NCBI GenBank assembly: GCA_017437045.1
Contig: JAFSBY010000043.1
Location: forward strand, 62,001-126,000
DNA: 64,000 bases
DNA from: Alistipes sp.
GTDB lineage: Bacteria; Bacteroidota; Bacteroidia; Bacteroidales; Rikenellaceae
Direction: 5' to 3'
A model generated the notes under the pieces. The model had not been told where the DNA came from. It did no database searches and was given only the letters and a program-made list of their open reading frames with translations. Shown here in pieces: positions 54,731-63,609 of the stretch. Each line of letters begins with the position of its first letter. Position 1 is the stretch's first letter. The position numbers and the translations under genes are program-made.

Positions 54731-56218
54731 CTATTTTCTGTTTACGAGTTTGACGGCCTCGATCCAACCACCATAGAGTTCGGCACGCTTGGCCTCCTCC
54801 ATCGTGGGCAGAATCCGATTGTCCGACGTACGCAGGCGGGCCACCTCCTCGAGCGAGGACCACACGCCACGAGCCAATCCGTTCATCACCACAGCTCCCA
54901 ACGCCGAAGCCTCCTCCAGGTCGGCACGGTTGATCGTCGCACCCAGCATATCGGCCTGGAACTGCATGAGGAACTTATTGCGGGTCGGACCGCCATCGAC
55001 GCGCAGCTCCTTGAGCTTCACGCCGGCTTGGCCGGTCATCAGGTCAATCAAGTCTTTGATCTGATAGGGAATAGCCTCCAGAGCAGCACGCACGACATGC
55101 GCCTTGGTCGTTCCGAGCGTCATGCCGCAGATCACCGCCTTGGCCTCCGAATTCCACCAGGGAGCACCCAATCCGGCAAAGGCAGGCACCAGATAGACGC
55201 CATTCGTGCTCTCGATGCTCGTTGCCAGGCTCTCCGTCTCGGCCGGCGAGGCGATCAGTTGCAGCTGATCCGTCAGCCAACGCAACGTAGCACCCGTGCA
55301 ATGGATATTGCCCTCAAAGGCATAGAAGACCTTACCTTGCGCCGCAAAGCCCACCGAGGTAACCAACCCCTCGGGTGCAGCCACAGCCTCCTCACCAATA
55401 TTGACCATCACCGACGAGCCGGTGCCATAGGTAGCCTTACCCATACCGGCCTCGAAACACATCTGACCGGCCAATGCTCCGTGCGAATCGCCCAGCACAC
55501 CGGCGATCTCAATCCCCTCGGGGAATAGTCCCTCGATGGTCGTACGGCCAAAGATGGCATCACACGGCTTGGCCTCGGGCAGCATCGAACGGGGAATGGT
55601 GAAGAGCTCCAGCAACTCATCGTCCCAATCGAGCGTATGAATGTTGAACAGCAGCGTACGCGAAGCATTCGTGTAGTCGGTAGCATGCACGCGCCCCTCG
55701 GTGAGTTTCCAGATCAGCCACGCATCAATCGTACCCATGCGCAACGCTCCGGCCTCGGCAGCCTCACGGGCACCGGGCGTATGATCCAGCAACCACTTCA
55801 CACCGCTGGCCGAGAAATAGGGGTCAATCAGCAGACCACTCTTGGCCAAGAAGGTCTTTTCGTGGCCGGCAGCCTTCAAGGCGCGGCAGATCTCGGCACC
55901 ACGCTGGCATTGCCACACCACCGCTTTACCGATCGGTTTCCCCGTAGCAGCCTCCCACACCACCACCGTCTCGCGCTGGTTGGTAATCGCTAACGAGAAC
56001 TCGGCATCGGCCTCCACCTCGGTTTCGCGCAGCAGCCGACCGATCGCCTCGATCATATTGGCATAGATCTCCTCGGCATCGTGCTCGACCCATCCGGCTT
56101 GCGGATAATACTGCTTGTGTTCGATATTGACGCGGTTGATCAGTCGGCACGCCTCATCAAAGAGGATCGCCTTGGTGGCCGATGTGCTCTGATCGACGGC
56201 AAGAATATAACGGCTCAT
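54731..56218 (-). CDS. FGGY-family carbohydrate kinase, glycerol-kinase-like
   Basis: A 495-residue kinase. GlpK-like motifs: ILAVDQSTSATKAILFD, ITNQRETVVVWEAATGKPI, DYTNASRTLLFNIHTLDWDDELLELFTIPRSMLPE, VLGDSHGALAGQMCFEAGMGKATYGTGSSVMVNIG, VDGGPTRNKFLMQFQADMLG. By family it phosphorylates glycerol, but glycerol kinases usually sit with glpF or glpD; here it lies between a fucose-isomerase-like enzyme (28 bases) and the transketolase subunits (14 bases). A ketose substrate (for example an apulose, ribulose or erythrulose) is therefore possible. Sequence alone does not settle this. Confidence 0.88.
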   Translation of the reverse strand: MSRYILAVDQSTSATKAILFDEACRLINRVNIEHKQYYPQAGWVEHDAEEIYANMIEAIGRLLRETEVEADAEFSLAITNQRETVVVWEAATGKPIGKAVVWQCQRGAEICRALKAAGHEKTFLAKSGLLIDPYFSASGVKWLLDHTPGAREAAEAGALRMGTIDAWLIWKLTEGRVHATDYTNASRTLLFNIHTLDWDDELLELFTIPRSMLPEAKPCDAIFGRTTIEGLFPEGIEIAGVLGDSHGALAGQMCFEAGMGKATYGTGSSVMVNIGEEAVAAPEGLVTSVGFAAQGKVFYAFEGNIHCTGATLRWLTDQLQLIASPAETESLATSIESTNGVYLVPAFAGLGAPWWNSEAKAVICGMTLGTTKAHVVRAALEAIPYQIKDLIDLMTGQAGVKLKELRVDGGPTRNKFLMQFQADMLGATINRADLEEASALGAVVMNGLARGVWSSLEEVARLRTSDNRILPTMEEAKRAELYGGWIEAVKLVNRK

Positions 56219-56232
56219 CTCTCAGCTCCGAT

Positions 56233-57174
56233 TTAGGCTTTCAACATCTCGAGTGCCGTAGCAAGGATTCCTTCGGCATCGAGTTTATAGTGGTGGAAAA
56301 TCTCCAGCGGCTTGCCATGCACGACATTCTCATCCGGAATACCCAGAATGCGCACCGGCACGGGGCACTGCTCGGAGGTGATCTCCGTCACGATGCCACC
56401 CAGACCGCCATAGCGGCTATGCTCCTCGACCGTCAGGATGCGACCCGTCTCGCGCGCAGCCTTGACAATAGCCTCCTCGTCGGCAGGTTTGAGCGTATGC
56501 ATATCCAACACACGCACCTCGATGCCCTGCTCACGCAGCATCTCACCGGCCTTCATACAGTGGTAGACCGTCTCACCGCAACCGATAATGGTCATCGCCG
56601 TACCATCCATGAGCATCGTAGCCTTGCCAATCTCGAAGTCGAAATCGTCGTTCTCATAGACATCGGGCACTGCATTACGGCCTACACGCACATAGGCCGG
56701 ATAGGGGAACTTCACCAGCTCCTGCACCAACTTACGCGTCTGGCGTGCATCGCAGGGCAGGAAGACATTCATACCGGGGAAGGTGCGCAGCGCAGCCACA
56801 TCGTGCAGGCTGTGGTGCGTAGCGCCGAGTGCGCCATAGGCCACACCACCACTCACACCCAGAATCTTGACCGGATTCTGCGAATAGGCCACATCGACCT
56901 TCACCTGCTCGAGCGAGCGAGCCACATAGAAGCAAGCCGGACCACACACGAAGGTATTCTTACCCGACTGCGCCAACCCGGCGGCAATACCCACGGCATC
57001 CTGCTCGGCAATACCACACTCTACGGCCTGCTCGGGCAGCTCCTTGAAAAATTTGGTCAGCGTCACCGAGCCACGGGCATCGGTCGTCACGGCTACAATA
57101 TTCTTATCCTCTTTTGCCAGCTCCACCAGCGTATCGGTAAAGCTCTGACGGCAAGGAACACTCTTAATCTCCAT
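56233..57174 (-). CDS. Transketolase C-terminal subunit
   Basis: A 313-residue protein covering the Pyr and C-terminal domains of transketolase. Conserved features are a Pyr-domain start (QSFTDTLVELAKEDKNIVAVTTDARGS), the catalytic Glu region VECGIAEQDAVGIAAGLA, YARSLEQVKVDVAYSQNPV and TIDNLGGIVTEI-type end VEEHSRYGGLGGIVTEITSEQCPVPVRILGIPDE. It needs the N-terminal (ThDP pyrophosphate-binding) subunit, whose gene is 15 bases upstream in the same run. Split transketolases occur beside the usual full-length enzyme in bacteria that use special sugars; a separate tkt gene is not in this window. Confidence 0.93.
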   Translation of the reverse strand: MEIKSVPCRQSFTDTLVELAKEDKNIVAVTTDARGSVTLTKFFKELPEQAVECGIAEQDAVGIAAGLAQSGKNTFVCGPACFYVARSLEQVKVDVAYSQNPVKILGVSGGVAYGALGATHHSLHDVAALRTFPGMNVFLPCDARQTRKLVQELVKFPYPAYVRVGRNAVPDVYENDDFDFEIGKATMLMDGTAMTIIGCGETVYHCMKAGEMLREQGIEVRVLDMHTLKPADEEAIVKAARETGRILTVEEHSRYGGLGGIVTEITSEQCPVPVRILGIPDENVVHGKPLEIFHHYKLDAEGILATALEMLKA

Positions 57175-57189
57175 AATTCACATGCTTGC

Positions 57190-58020
57190 TTATTGGTTCA
57201 ACGTTTCGATGCGTGCGTCGATCTCTGCGATCGCAGCAGCGTACTCCTCGGCCGTCGGCACGCCATGGTGCCACTTGAGGATATTCTCCATGAGCGATAC
57301 ACCGCGTCCCTTCGTCGTACGCGAGACGATCAGGTGCGGCTTACCCGAGTTGTAGTCGATCTTCTCGAAGGCCTCGACGATCGCCTCCATCGAGTCGCCG
57401 TTGATGTCCTGCACATCCCAACCAAAGGCCGACCAACGCTCGGCAATCGGCTCGAGAGCCATCACATTTTCGGTCGTATCGCTGATCTGCAGCCCGTTGC
57501 GGTCGATGATGGCCACCAGATTGTCCAGTTTGTAGTGGCTACCGGCCATTGCGGCCTCGTAGATCGAGCCTTCACCCTGCTCACCGTCGCCCATGAGCAC
57601 ATAGGTGCGCCAAGCCTTCTTGTCCATCTTCGCAGCGATGGCCATACCGACACCAATCGGCAGACCGTGGCCCAAGGCACCACTATTGACCTCGATACCC
57701 GGCACCTCGATGGTGGGGTGACCGGCCAGCGGCGTATCAAACTGACCATAGGTATCGGTCAGCTCTTTCGAGATAAAGCCACGATTTTCGAGTACACTGT
57801 ACAACGCCTCGACGCAGTGGCCTTTGCTCATCACAAAACGGTCACGCTCCTCCCACTTCGGATTCTGGGGGTCGAGCTTCATCACATGAAAATAGAGTGC
57901 TGTGAGCATGTTCATCGACGAGAGGCCTCCGCCAATATGACCCGCCTTGGCGATCTGTACGATCTCGACCAGGCGTTTGCGGTTCTTCTCGGCCTGCAAC
58001 ATCAGGGATTTGGTTTGCAT
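57190..58020 (-). CDS. Transketolase N-terminal subunit
   Basis: A 276-residue protein from ATG 58020 (a longer in-frame start at 58086 is not supported). It holds the ThDP-binding motif GDGEQGEGSIYEAAMAGSHYKLDNLVAIIDRNGLQIS, plus AKAGHIGGGLSSMNMLTALYFHVM and KGHCVEALYSVLENRG near the start, and SRTTKGRGVSLMENILKWHHG at the end, matching the N-terminal half of transketolase. It is the first gene of the minus-strand run (TktN, TktC, FGGY kinase, isomerase). A near-match promoter lies upstream, but spacing is poor. Confidence 0.93.
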   Translation of the reverse strand: MQTKSLMLQAEKNRKRLVEIVQIAKAGHIGGGLSSMNMLTALYFHVMKLDPQNPKWEERDRFVMSKGHCVEALYSVLENRGFISKELTDTYGQFDTPLAGHPTIEVPGIEVNSGALGHGLPIGVGMAIAAKMDKKAWRTYVLMGDGEQGEGSIYEAAMAGSHYKLDNLVAIIDRNGLQISDTTENVMALEPIAERWSAFGWDVQDINGDSMEAIVEAFEKIDYNSGKPHLIVSRTTKGRGVSLMENILKWHHGVPTAEEYAAAIAEIDARIETLNQ

Positions 58021-58120
58021 ATTGTTAAATATTGGATTAAAGTTTGCGTTTAATTGTATAAAGATAAGGAGAAAATGCAAAACCACAAAATCCCGAAGGG
58101 GATTTTAGTCAAAAATTCAC

Positions 58121-58128
58121 TATTTTTG
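58121..58128 (+). promoter_or_regulatory. -7 promoter box for the HAD hydrolase gene
   Basis: TATTTTTG matches TAnnTTTG, about 28 bases before the ATG at 58156. It lies in the short divergent gap between the transketolase run and the HAD gene. No clear -33 box. Confidence 0.45.
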
Positions 58129-58155
58129 CGCACAAATCAAAACAAACGATCCAAA

Positions 58156-58833
58156 ATGCAACAAGATAATCAACTCCCCATCCGCGGTGCCATCTTCGAC
58201 ATGGACGGCACGCTGGTCGATAACAGTGCCGTACACACCCGCGCCTTTGCGCTGTTTTGCGCGCGCTACGACATCCAAGATTGGCAGCAGCGCATCGACG
58301 GATTCTTCGGCATGGGCAACGAGGAGATCATGCGCCGACTCTTCCCCGAGGAGGTCATCCGCAGACGCGGTGTCGAGGAGCTGGGGCGCGAGAAGGAGGC
58401 CCTCTACCGCGAGATCTATGCGCCTGAGATTCAACCTGTAACCGGATTGGTTCAGCTGCTCGATCTACTGCAAAAGGCCGGCATTCGGTGCGCCGTAGGC
58501 TCATCGGGATGTCGTGAGAATGTCGAATTTGTCTTGGAGAAGTGCCACATCGCCCCCTATTTCGAGGTCTGCATCTCGGGCGATATGGTCACTCGCTGCA
58601 AGCCCGATCCGGAGATCTATCTGACTGCAGCCGAAAAGTTGGGATTAACGCCCGCCGAGTGCATCGTATTTGAGGATGCACGGGCCGGCTTCGAGGCGGC
58701 TCGTCGAGCCGGTGCAGGGCGTCTGGTAGCCATCGCCACCACCCTGTCACGCTCCACGCTTGAAGAGGAGCATCTGGCCGACTGCGTGGTTGCCGATTTT
58801 GCTGAGATCCACAGCCTGCAACAACTACTCTAA
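58156..58833 (+). CDS. HAD-superfamily phosphatase/phosphomutase (beta-PGM-like)
   Basis: A 225-residue enzyme from ATG 58156. Motif I is FDMDGTLVDNSAVH, motif II AVGSSG, motif III K at CKPDPEIYLTAAEKLG and motif IV VFEDARAGFEAARRAGA. The cap-domain spacing fits subclass I of the HAD family, close to beta-phosphoglucomutase and phosphatases. It acts on a sugar phosphate or similar small molecule in the cytoplasm; the substrate cannot be told. It is divergent from the transketolase run and its 3' end overlaps the SDR gene by 9 bases. Confidence 0.9.
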   Translation: MQQDNQLPIRGAIFDMDGTLVDNSAVHTRAFALFCARYDIQDWQQRIDGFFGMGNEEIMRRLFPEEVIRRRGVEELGREKEALYREIYAPEIQPVTGLVQLLDLLQKAGIRCAVGSSGCRENVEFVLEKCHIAPYFEVCISGDMVTRCKPDPEIYLTAAEKLGLTPAECIVFEDARAGFEAARRAGAGRLVAIATTLSRSTLEEEHLADCVVADFAEIHSLQQLL

Positions 58834-59619
58834 CAGCCTTCTGACCCGCTTGCGTCGCACCACCCATCGGATCAGTGCGGAGGGGCAGATGCGGCACAAG
58901 GCCACACACAATTTGGTGAAAAAGCCGGGCAGGATGCGCTTTTTACCCCGCCACAAGGCGCGTAACGCACGGTGCGCGATCTGTTGAGGCCCGTGCATGA
59001 CACGCCAGAAAAGTAGGCGGCGGCGCATCCGCTCATCGAGGCGGTAGAAGGGGGTATCGACCGCACCCGGGCAGACCACCGTCACCACCACCCCATCGGC
59101 AGCCCACTCATCGTGCAGCGCCTCGGCAAAGCACTTCAAATAGCTCTTCGTAGCGGCGTAGAGCACGATCGAGGGATAGGGCATGTAGGCCGTAGCGGAG
59201 GACATGACGAGGATATGTCCTCGCTCTTTCCGAGCGCGCATGGCGGCCCCAAAGAGGCGGCAGAGCTGCGTAGTCACGCCACAATGCAACGCCAGCAAAC
59301 GCTCAATCTGTTCGGGCGTATGGGTCGCAAAACCGCCAAAGAGCAGTGCTCCGGCATTGCAGACAAGCGTACCGACCTCTAACTCCTTCTGCTCGGTCCA
59401 GGCAAAGAGCCTCCCGGCAGCCTGCTCCTCGGTCAGATCAACCCTTCGAGCCACCACCTGCGCACCCGTCGCAGCCACCTCCTCGACCAAGGCCTGCAAC
59501 GCCTTCGCATTGCGATCGACTACGATCACACCGGCATGGCTCTGCGCCAGCTCCAACGTGTAGGCGCGTCCGATTCCCGAGGCAGCACCGGTCACCAGGG
59601 CAAAATTATTTTTCTGCAT
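58825..59619 (-). CDS. Short-chain dehydrogenase/reductase (SDR)
   Basis: About 264 residues from ATG 59619. Classical SDR motifs: ALVTGAASGIGRAYTLEL (nucleotide binding), VDRN, NAG, VMSSATAYMPYPSIVLYAATKSYLKCFAEAL (catalytic Ser, Tyr and Lys). The C-terminal basic tail (RRLLFWRVMHGPQQIAHRAL, VRRKRVRRLLE) suggests membrane association, as in YqjQ/DltE-type enzymes. It is convergent with the HAD gene and divergent from the DUF486 gene. Substrate unknown. Confidence 0.9.
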   Translation of the reverse strand: MQKNNFALVTGAASGIGRAYTLELAQSHAGVIVVDRNAKALQALVEEVAATGAQVVARRVDLTEEQAAGRLFAWTEQKELEVGTLVCNAGALLFGGFATHTPEQIERLLALHCGVTTQLCRLFGAAMRARKERGHILVMSSATAYMPYPSIVLYAATKSYLKCFAEALHDEWAADGVVVTVVCPGAVDTPFYRLDERMRRRLLFWRVMHGPQQIAHRALRALWRGKKRILPGFFTKLCVALCRICPSALIRWVVRRKRVRRLLE

Positions 59620-59634
59620 ATCAAATTCTTTTTC

Positions 59635-59642
59635 TACTTTTG
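59635..59642 (+). promoter_or_regulatory. -7 promoter box for the DUF486 gene
   Basis: TACTTTTG, an exact TAnnTTTG match, lies 22 bases before the ATG at 59665 in the divergent gap with the SDR gene. Confidence 0.5.
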
Positions 59643-59664
59643 CGCCGTCAAAAAACAAACTATT

Positions 59665-60030
59665 ATGCTCAAAGCACTCTCTACGATCGGTCTTTTGCTC
59701 ATCTCAAACAGCTTCATGACGCTGGCCTGGTATGGTCAGATCGCCTTTCGTTCGCGCCTCGAAAAGCTCAGCATCGCAGCCATCATCCTCCTCTCGTGGG
59801 GTGTAGCCTTAGCCGAGTATGCCTTCATGGTGCCGGCCAACCGCATCGGTTCGGAGGCCTTCGGTGGTCCGTTCACCCTGTGGCAACTCAAGGTCATTCA
59901 GGAGGTCATTTCGCTCTCGGTCTTCACGCTTTTCATGTTGTATTTCATGAAGAACGAGGCGTTGCGCTGGAACCACATTGCCGGATTCGTCTGCCTGATT
60001 TTGGCCGTCTATTTCATCTTCAAGCGGTAG
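59665..60030 (+). CDS. DUF486 small multidrug-type membrane protein
   Basis: A 121-residue protein from ATG 59665 with about four transmembrane segments. MTLAWYGQIAFR, WGVALAEYAFMVPANRIGSEAFGG, WQLKVIQEVISLSVFTLFMLYFM and FVCLILAVYFIFKR are typical of DUF486 (DMT-related). Function in the cell is not established. The 3' end overlaps the convergent symporter gene by 11 bases. Confidence 0.9.
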   Translation: MLKALSTIGLLLISNSFMTLAWYGQIAFRSRLEKLSIAAIILLSWGVALAEYAFMVPANRIGSEAFGGPFTLWQLKVIQEVISLSVFTLFMLYFMKNEALRWNHIAGFVCLILAVYFIFKR

Positions 60031-61477
60031 TCGCACGGCGGCTCACGAGCCACATGCACACATAGGTAAAGGCGGCATTGAGCAGCAACAGTTCAAACCC
60101 GATCCGATAGTTGAGGTAACAGCCAACAATATACTGAACACCAAAAGACAACAACGGAGAAATAAGAACTACCCACCAGACCTTGCGACCCGCAATCGTA
60201 CGGCGCGTAAACTCCCCAAAGAGGAACAATCCGAGGATCGGACCATAGGTGTATCCGGCCACTTTATAGATTAGGTTGATCACACTCTCCGAGGCCAGGT
60301 AATTCAGCAACAAAATCAACCCCAACAGCGTCACCGCTAAGAGGGCATGTGCACGCACACGCAGGCGAGCTATACGGTTTTCATCGAGCTGCTTATCACC
60401 CAACACATCAAGCGTAATCGAGGTGGTCAAAGCGGTCAGTGCAGAGCCTCCGGCCGAGTAGCTTCCGGCCGAAAATCCCAAGACAAACAACACCCCCACC
60501 CATCCGGGCAGCAGTTCCGATCCGGCCACCAACGGCAGGAGTTGATCGGGGTCTTCGGGCCGTGCAAGGGCACGGGCATCAGCATAAGCATAGAGCAGCA
60601 CACCCAGCACCAAAAAGAGCAGAATCACCACCGCCTGACTGATGGCTGTCAAGACAATATTGCGCTGCGCATCGCCCACCGAGCGACACGAAAGGTTGCG
60701 CTGCATCAGGTCTTGATCCAACCCCGTCATGGCCAGCAACAGGACGATTCCGGCCACAAACATCTTCCAAAAATAGCGTTCCGAGGCGGGGTCGTCAAGG
60801 ACCAACACCTGCGAGAAGGGCGACTGCGCCACCGCCTCACAAGCCTCCGCAAAACTCCACCCCAAAGCACGACACAACGCCACCACAATGCCCACCAGAG
60901 CGGTCAGCATCACGCCACTCTTGATCAGGTCGGTCTGCATCACCGTGCGCACGCCACCCCGACGGGTATAGCCCCACACGATCGCCATCACCCCCGCAGC
61001 GGCCCCCCAGAAGGGAAGCTCCACGCCGCCCGTTTGGAACAGCATTTGCACCACAGCGGCCACCATATAGAGTTTGAGGGCTGCCGACAGCAATTTGGCC
61101 ACCACGAAGCACCAAGCCGCCGAGCGGTGGGCCGAGAGACCAAACCGATGGTCGAAATATTGGTAGATGGAGCGCACCTGCAGGCGGTAGAATCGGGGCA
61201 CCAACCAAAAGGCGATGAGCAGTTGCCCGACCGTAAACCCGGCCACCATCTGCAGGTAGGAGAAGCCGTCCGCAGCGACCGACCCGGGCAGCGAAACGAA
61301 GGTGATGCCCGACATAGCGGCCGAGATCATGGCCGGCCAGGCTAAGTACCAAGGGGTACGGCGATTGCCCGTAAAGAAGGTGTCGTTGTCGGCCCTGCGT
61401 CCCGTAAGACGACCGACAATGAGCAGCACGATCGGATAGATCAGCAGCAGCACCACAAGCAACACGAGCGAAAGCAT
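60020..61477 (-). CDS. Sodium:solute symporter (SSS family)
   Basis: A ~485-residue integral membrane protein from ATG 61477, with about 13 hydrophobic segments. SSS landmarks: FFTGNRRTPWYLAWPAMISAAMSGITFVSLPG (TM1-2), RSIYQYFDHRFG, and GFSAGSYSAGGSALTALTTSITLDVLG, which carries the Ser/Thr pair of the second sodium site. It imports an organic solute with Na+. The solute cannot be inferred. A strong -7 box (61482-61489, minus) precedes it. Confidence 0.9.
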   Translation of the reverse strand: MLSLVLLVVLLLIYPIVLLIVGRLTGRRADNDTFFTGNRRTPWYLAWPAMISAAMSGITFVSLPGSVAADGFSYLQMVAGFTVGQLLIAFWLVPRFYRLQVRSIYQYFDHRFGLSAHRSAAWCFVVAKLLSAALKLYMVAAVVQMLFQTGGVELPFWGAAAGVMAIVWGYTRRGGVRTVMQTDLIKSGVMLTALVGIVVALCRALGWSFAEACEAVAQSPFSQVLVLDDPASERYFWKMFVAGIVLLLAMTGLDQDLMQRNLSCRSVGDAQRNIVLTAISQAVVILLFLVLGVLLYAYADARALARPEDPDQLLPLVAGSELLPGWVGVLFVLGFSAGSYSAGGSALTALTTSITLDVLGDKQLDENRIARLRVRAHALLAVTLLGLILLLNYLASESVINLIYKVAGYTYGPILGLFLFGEFTRRTIAGRKVWWVVLISPLLSFGVQYIVGCYLNYRIGFELLLLNAAFTYVCMWLVSRRATTA

Positions 61478-61481
61478 GGCA

Positions 61482-61489
61482 CAAAGATA
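61482..61489 (-). promoter_or_regulatory. -7 promoter box for the symporter gene
   Basis: On the minus strand TATCTTTG, an exact TAnnTTTG match, lies only about 5 bases upstream of the symporter ATG, so the transcript could be leaderless or nearly so. Confidence 0.5.
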
Positions 61490-61627
61490 GCTTTTTGCCG
61501 ACGAATCGCACACGCCGAGGATCAAAAATCGAACTCCGAAGGAAGATTTTCTCAAAAAAAGAGGCTGCAAAGGCTACAATCCGCATAAAAAACAGCCACA
61601 AAAGGTTGCATATTGAAAAATTGTTCT

Positions 61628-61635
61628 TATCTTTG
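61628..61635 (+). promoter_or_regulatory. -7 promoter box for the carboxylase gene
   Basis: TATCTTTG with a TTG 19 bases upstream (61606-61608) fits the Bacteroidales promoter layout and lies 52 bases before the ATG at 61688. The leader is A-rich. Confidence 0.65.
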
Positions 61636-61687
61636 AATCTCTAAAAACCACACAACCGAAATAGAAAACTTATAAAATAATAAAACT

Positions 61688-63553
61688 ATGGCAAGAGAAC
61701 TCAAAATCAGAGACCTTACGCTACGCGACGGACAGCAGTCGTCCTTCGCAACGCGCATGAATCAGGAGCAGATCAACCGCTGTCTGCCCTACTACAAAGA
61801 GGCAAACTTCTTCGCAATGGAGGTTTGGGGTGGTGCTGTACCCGACTCGGTGATGCGCTACCTGAACGAGAACCCCTGGACCCGTCTGGAGACGATCCAC
61901 AAGGCTGTAGGCGATGTGTCGAAACTGACGGCTCTCTCGCGTGGTCGCAACCTCTTCGGCTATTCGCCCTACACGGACGAGATCATCGACGGCTTCTGCC
62001 GCAATGCCATCCAGAGCGGTCTGGGCATCATGCGTATCTTCGATGCGCTGAACGACGTAAACAACGTCAAATCGACCATCAAATATGTCAAGCAGTATGG
62101 CGGTATTGCCGACTGCGCAGTCTGCTACACGGTCGATCCGAAGTATCCCGAACCCTCCTTCTTCCAGAAGTTGATGGGCAAGAAGAAGCGTCAGAATGTC
62201 TTCACGGATGCCTACTTCGTCGATAAGGCCAAGCAGATGGCCGCTTTGGGTGCCGACATGATCACGATCAAGGATATGTCGGGTCTGATTCCGCCGCGTC
62301 GCGTCGCTACGCTGGTGCGCCTGCTCAAGCAGAACCTCTCGATTCCGGTCGATTTCCACACCCACTGTACGCCGGGCTACGGTCTGGCTTCGGTGCTCTC
62401 GGCCATCGTAGCCGGTGCCGATGTGGTCGATACGAACTGCTGGTACTTCGGTGGTGGCACGGCTGCTCCGGCCTTAGAGCTGATCTACGTCTTCTGCCAG
62501 AAGATGGGCATCGAGATCAAGGTCAATATGGAGGCTGTCGCCAAGATCAACAAGGAGCTGCGCGAGATCCGCAAGGAGCTGAACCAATCGGTATTCGGCA
62601 CCGAGAAGCCCGAGCCGAAGCCCTTCAACCCGCTCACCGACACGCTGCCGGCCGAGGTGGAGGCCCTCTTCGATGGAGCTATCAAGGCTGCCCAGGAGGA
62701 CGACGAGCAGGCTTGCATCGACCTCTGCCGCAAGATCGAGGCTTACTTCGGCTTCCCCGCACCCAACGAGCTGGTGCAGAAGGCCGAGATTCCGGGTGGT
62801 ATGTACTCGAACATGGTGGCCCAGCTCAAGCAGCTCAAGGCCGAGGAGATTCTGCCGCGCGCCATGGAGCTGATTCCGTCGGTACGTCTGTCGGCCGGTC
62901 TGCCGCCCCTGGTAACCCCCACCTCGCAGATTGTCGGCGCACAGGCCGTAAACTGCGCCCTCGATGAGAAGGCCGGACGCCCGATGTACACGAACAAGAG
63001 TTCGCAGTTTGTCGGTCTGGTGAAGGGCGAGTATGGTAAGACCCCCGTGGAGATCGACCCCGAGTTCCGCTTCAAGATCTGCGGTGTACGCGAGGAGACC
63101 CCCTACGACACCTCGAAATATCAGATGCAGCCCAACCCCGAGCTGCCCGAGGCCGGAGGCGTCAAGCTGGCCGAGAACGAGAAGGAGGTGCTGCTGCTGG
63201 AGTTGTTCCCGCTCGTAGCCAAGGGCTACCTGACCAACCTCAAGAAGAAGGCGTACGAGGCCAAGAAGGCCAGCGAGCCGCAGCCCGCAGTCGAGCAGGC
63301 TGCCGCCCAGGAGGAGGCTCCGAAGGTGCAGCCCATCACGGGTCACACAGTCGTAGCTCCGCTGCCGGGTCGCGTAGTCGATATTTTAGTCAAGGTGGGC
63401 GACGAGGTCAAGGCCGGGCAGGATGTCATCGTGCTGGAGGCCATGAAGATGGAGAACTCGATCTCGACCGACTATTCGGGCAAGGTAAAGCAAATTTTGG
63501 TAACGGCCGGTGAGTCGGTGCAGACCAATACGGTGCTCATCGAGGTGGAGTAA
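61688..63553 (+). CDS. Biotin-dependent oxaloacetate decarboxylase/pyruvate carboxylase subunit (OadA/PycB-like)
   Basis: A 621-residue protein. The carboxyltransferase TIM barrel starts with LTLRDGQQSSFATRM, followed by EVWGGAVPDSVMRYL, MRIFDALNDVNN, the metal/biotin Lys in TIKDMSGLIPP and FHTHCTPGYGL (metal His). A linker rich in Ala, Pro and Glu (about 520-545) leads to a C-terminal biotinyl domain with the biotin-accepting Lys in VLEAMKMEN (near residue 588). It carboxylates pyruvate or decarboxylates oxaloacetate, depending on its partner (OadB/G or a biotin carboxylase), neither of which is in the window. Its promoter is strong and the gene stands alone, 56 bases ahead of mscL. Confidence 0.94.
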   Translation: MARELKIRDLTLRDGQQSSFATRMNQEQINRCLPYYKEANFFAMEVWGGAVPDSVMRYLNENPWTRLETIHKAVGDVSKLTALSRGRNLFGYSPYTDEIIDGFCRNAIQSGLGIMRIFDALNDVNNVKSTIKYVKQYGGIADCAVCYTVDPKYPEPSFFQKLMGKKKRQNVFTDAYFVDKAKQMAALGADMITIKDMSGLIPPRRVATLVRLLKQNLSIPVDFHTHCTPGYGLASVLSAIVAGADVVDTNCWYFGGGTAAPALELIYVFCQKMGIEIKVNMEAVAKINKELREIRKELNQSVFGTEKPEPKPFNPLTDTLPAEVEALFDGAIKAAQEDDEQACIDLCRKIEAYFGFPAPNELVQKAEIPGGMYSNMVAQLKQLKAEEILPRAMELIPSVRLSAGLPPLVTPTSQIVGAQAVNCALDEKAGRPMYTNKSSQFVGLVKGEYGKTPVEIDPEFRFKICGVREETPYDTSKYQMQPNPELPEAGGVKLAENEKEVLLLELFPLVAKGYLTNLKKKAYEAKKASEPQPAVEQAAAQEEAPKVQPITGHTVVAPLPGRVVDILVKVGDEVKAGQDVIVLEAMKMENSISTDYSGKVKQILVTAGESVQTNTVLIEVE

Positions 63554-63609
63554 CCTCGCGCGAGCATCCGAAAACAGAACATTAACCCACAAAAAGAGCT
63601 TATAGAAAA

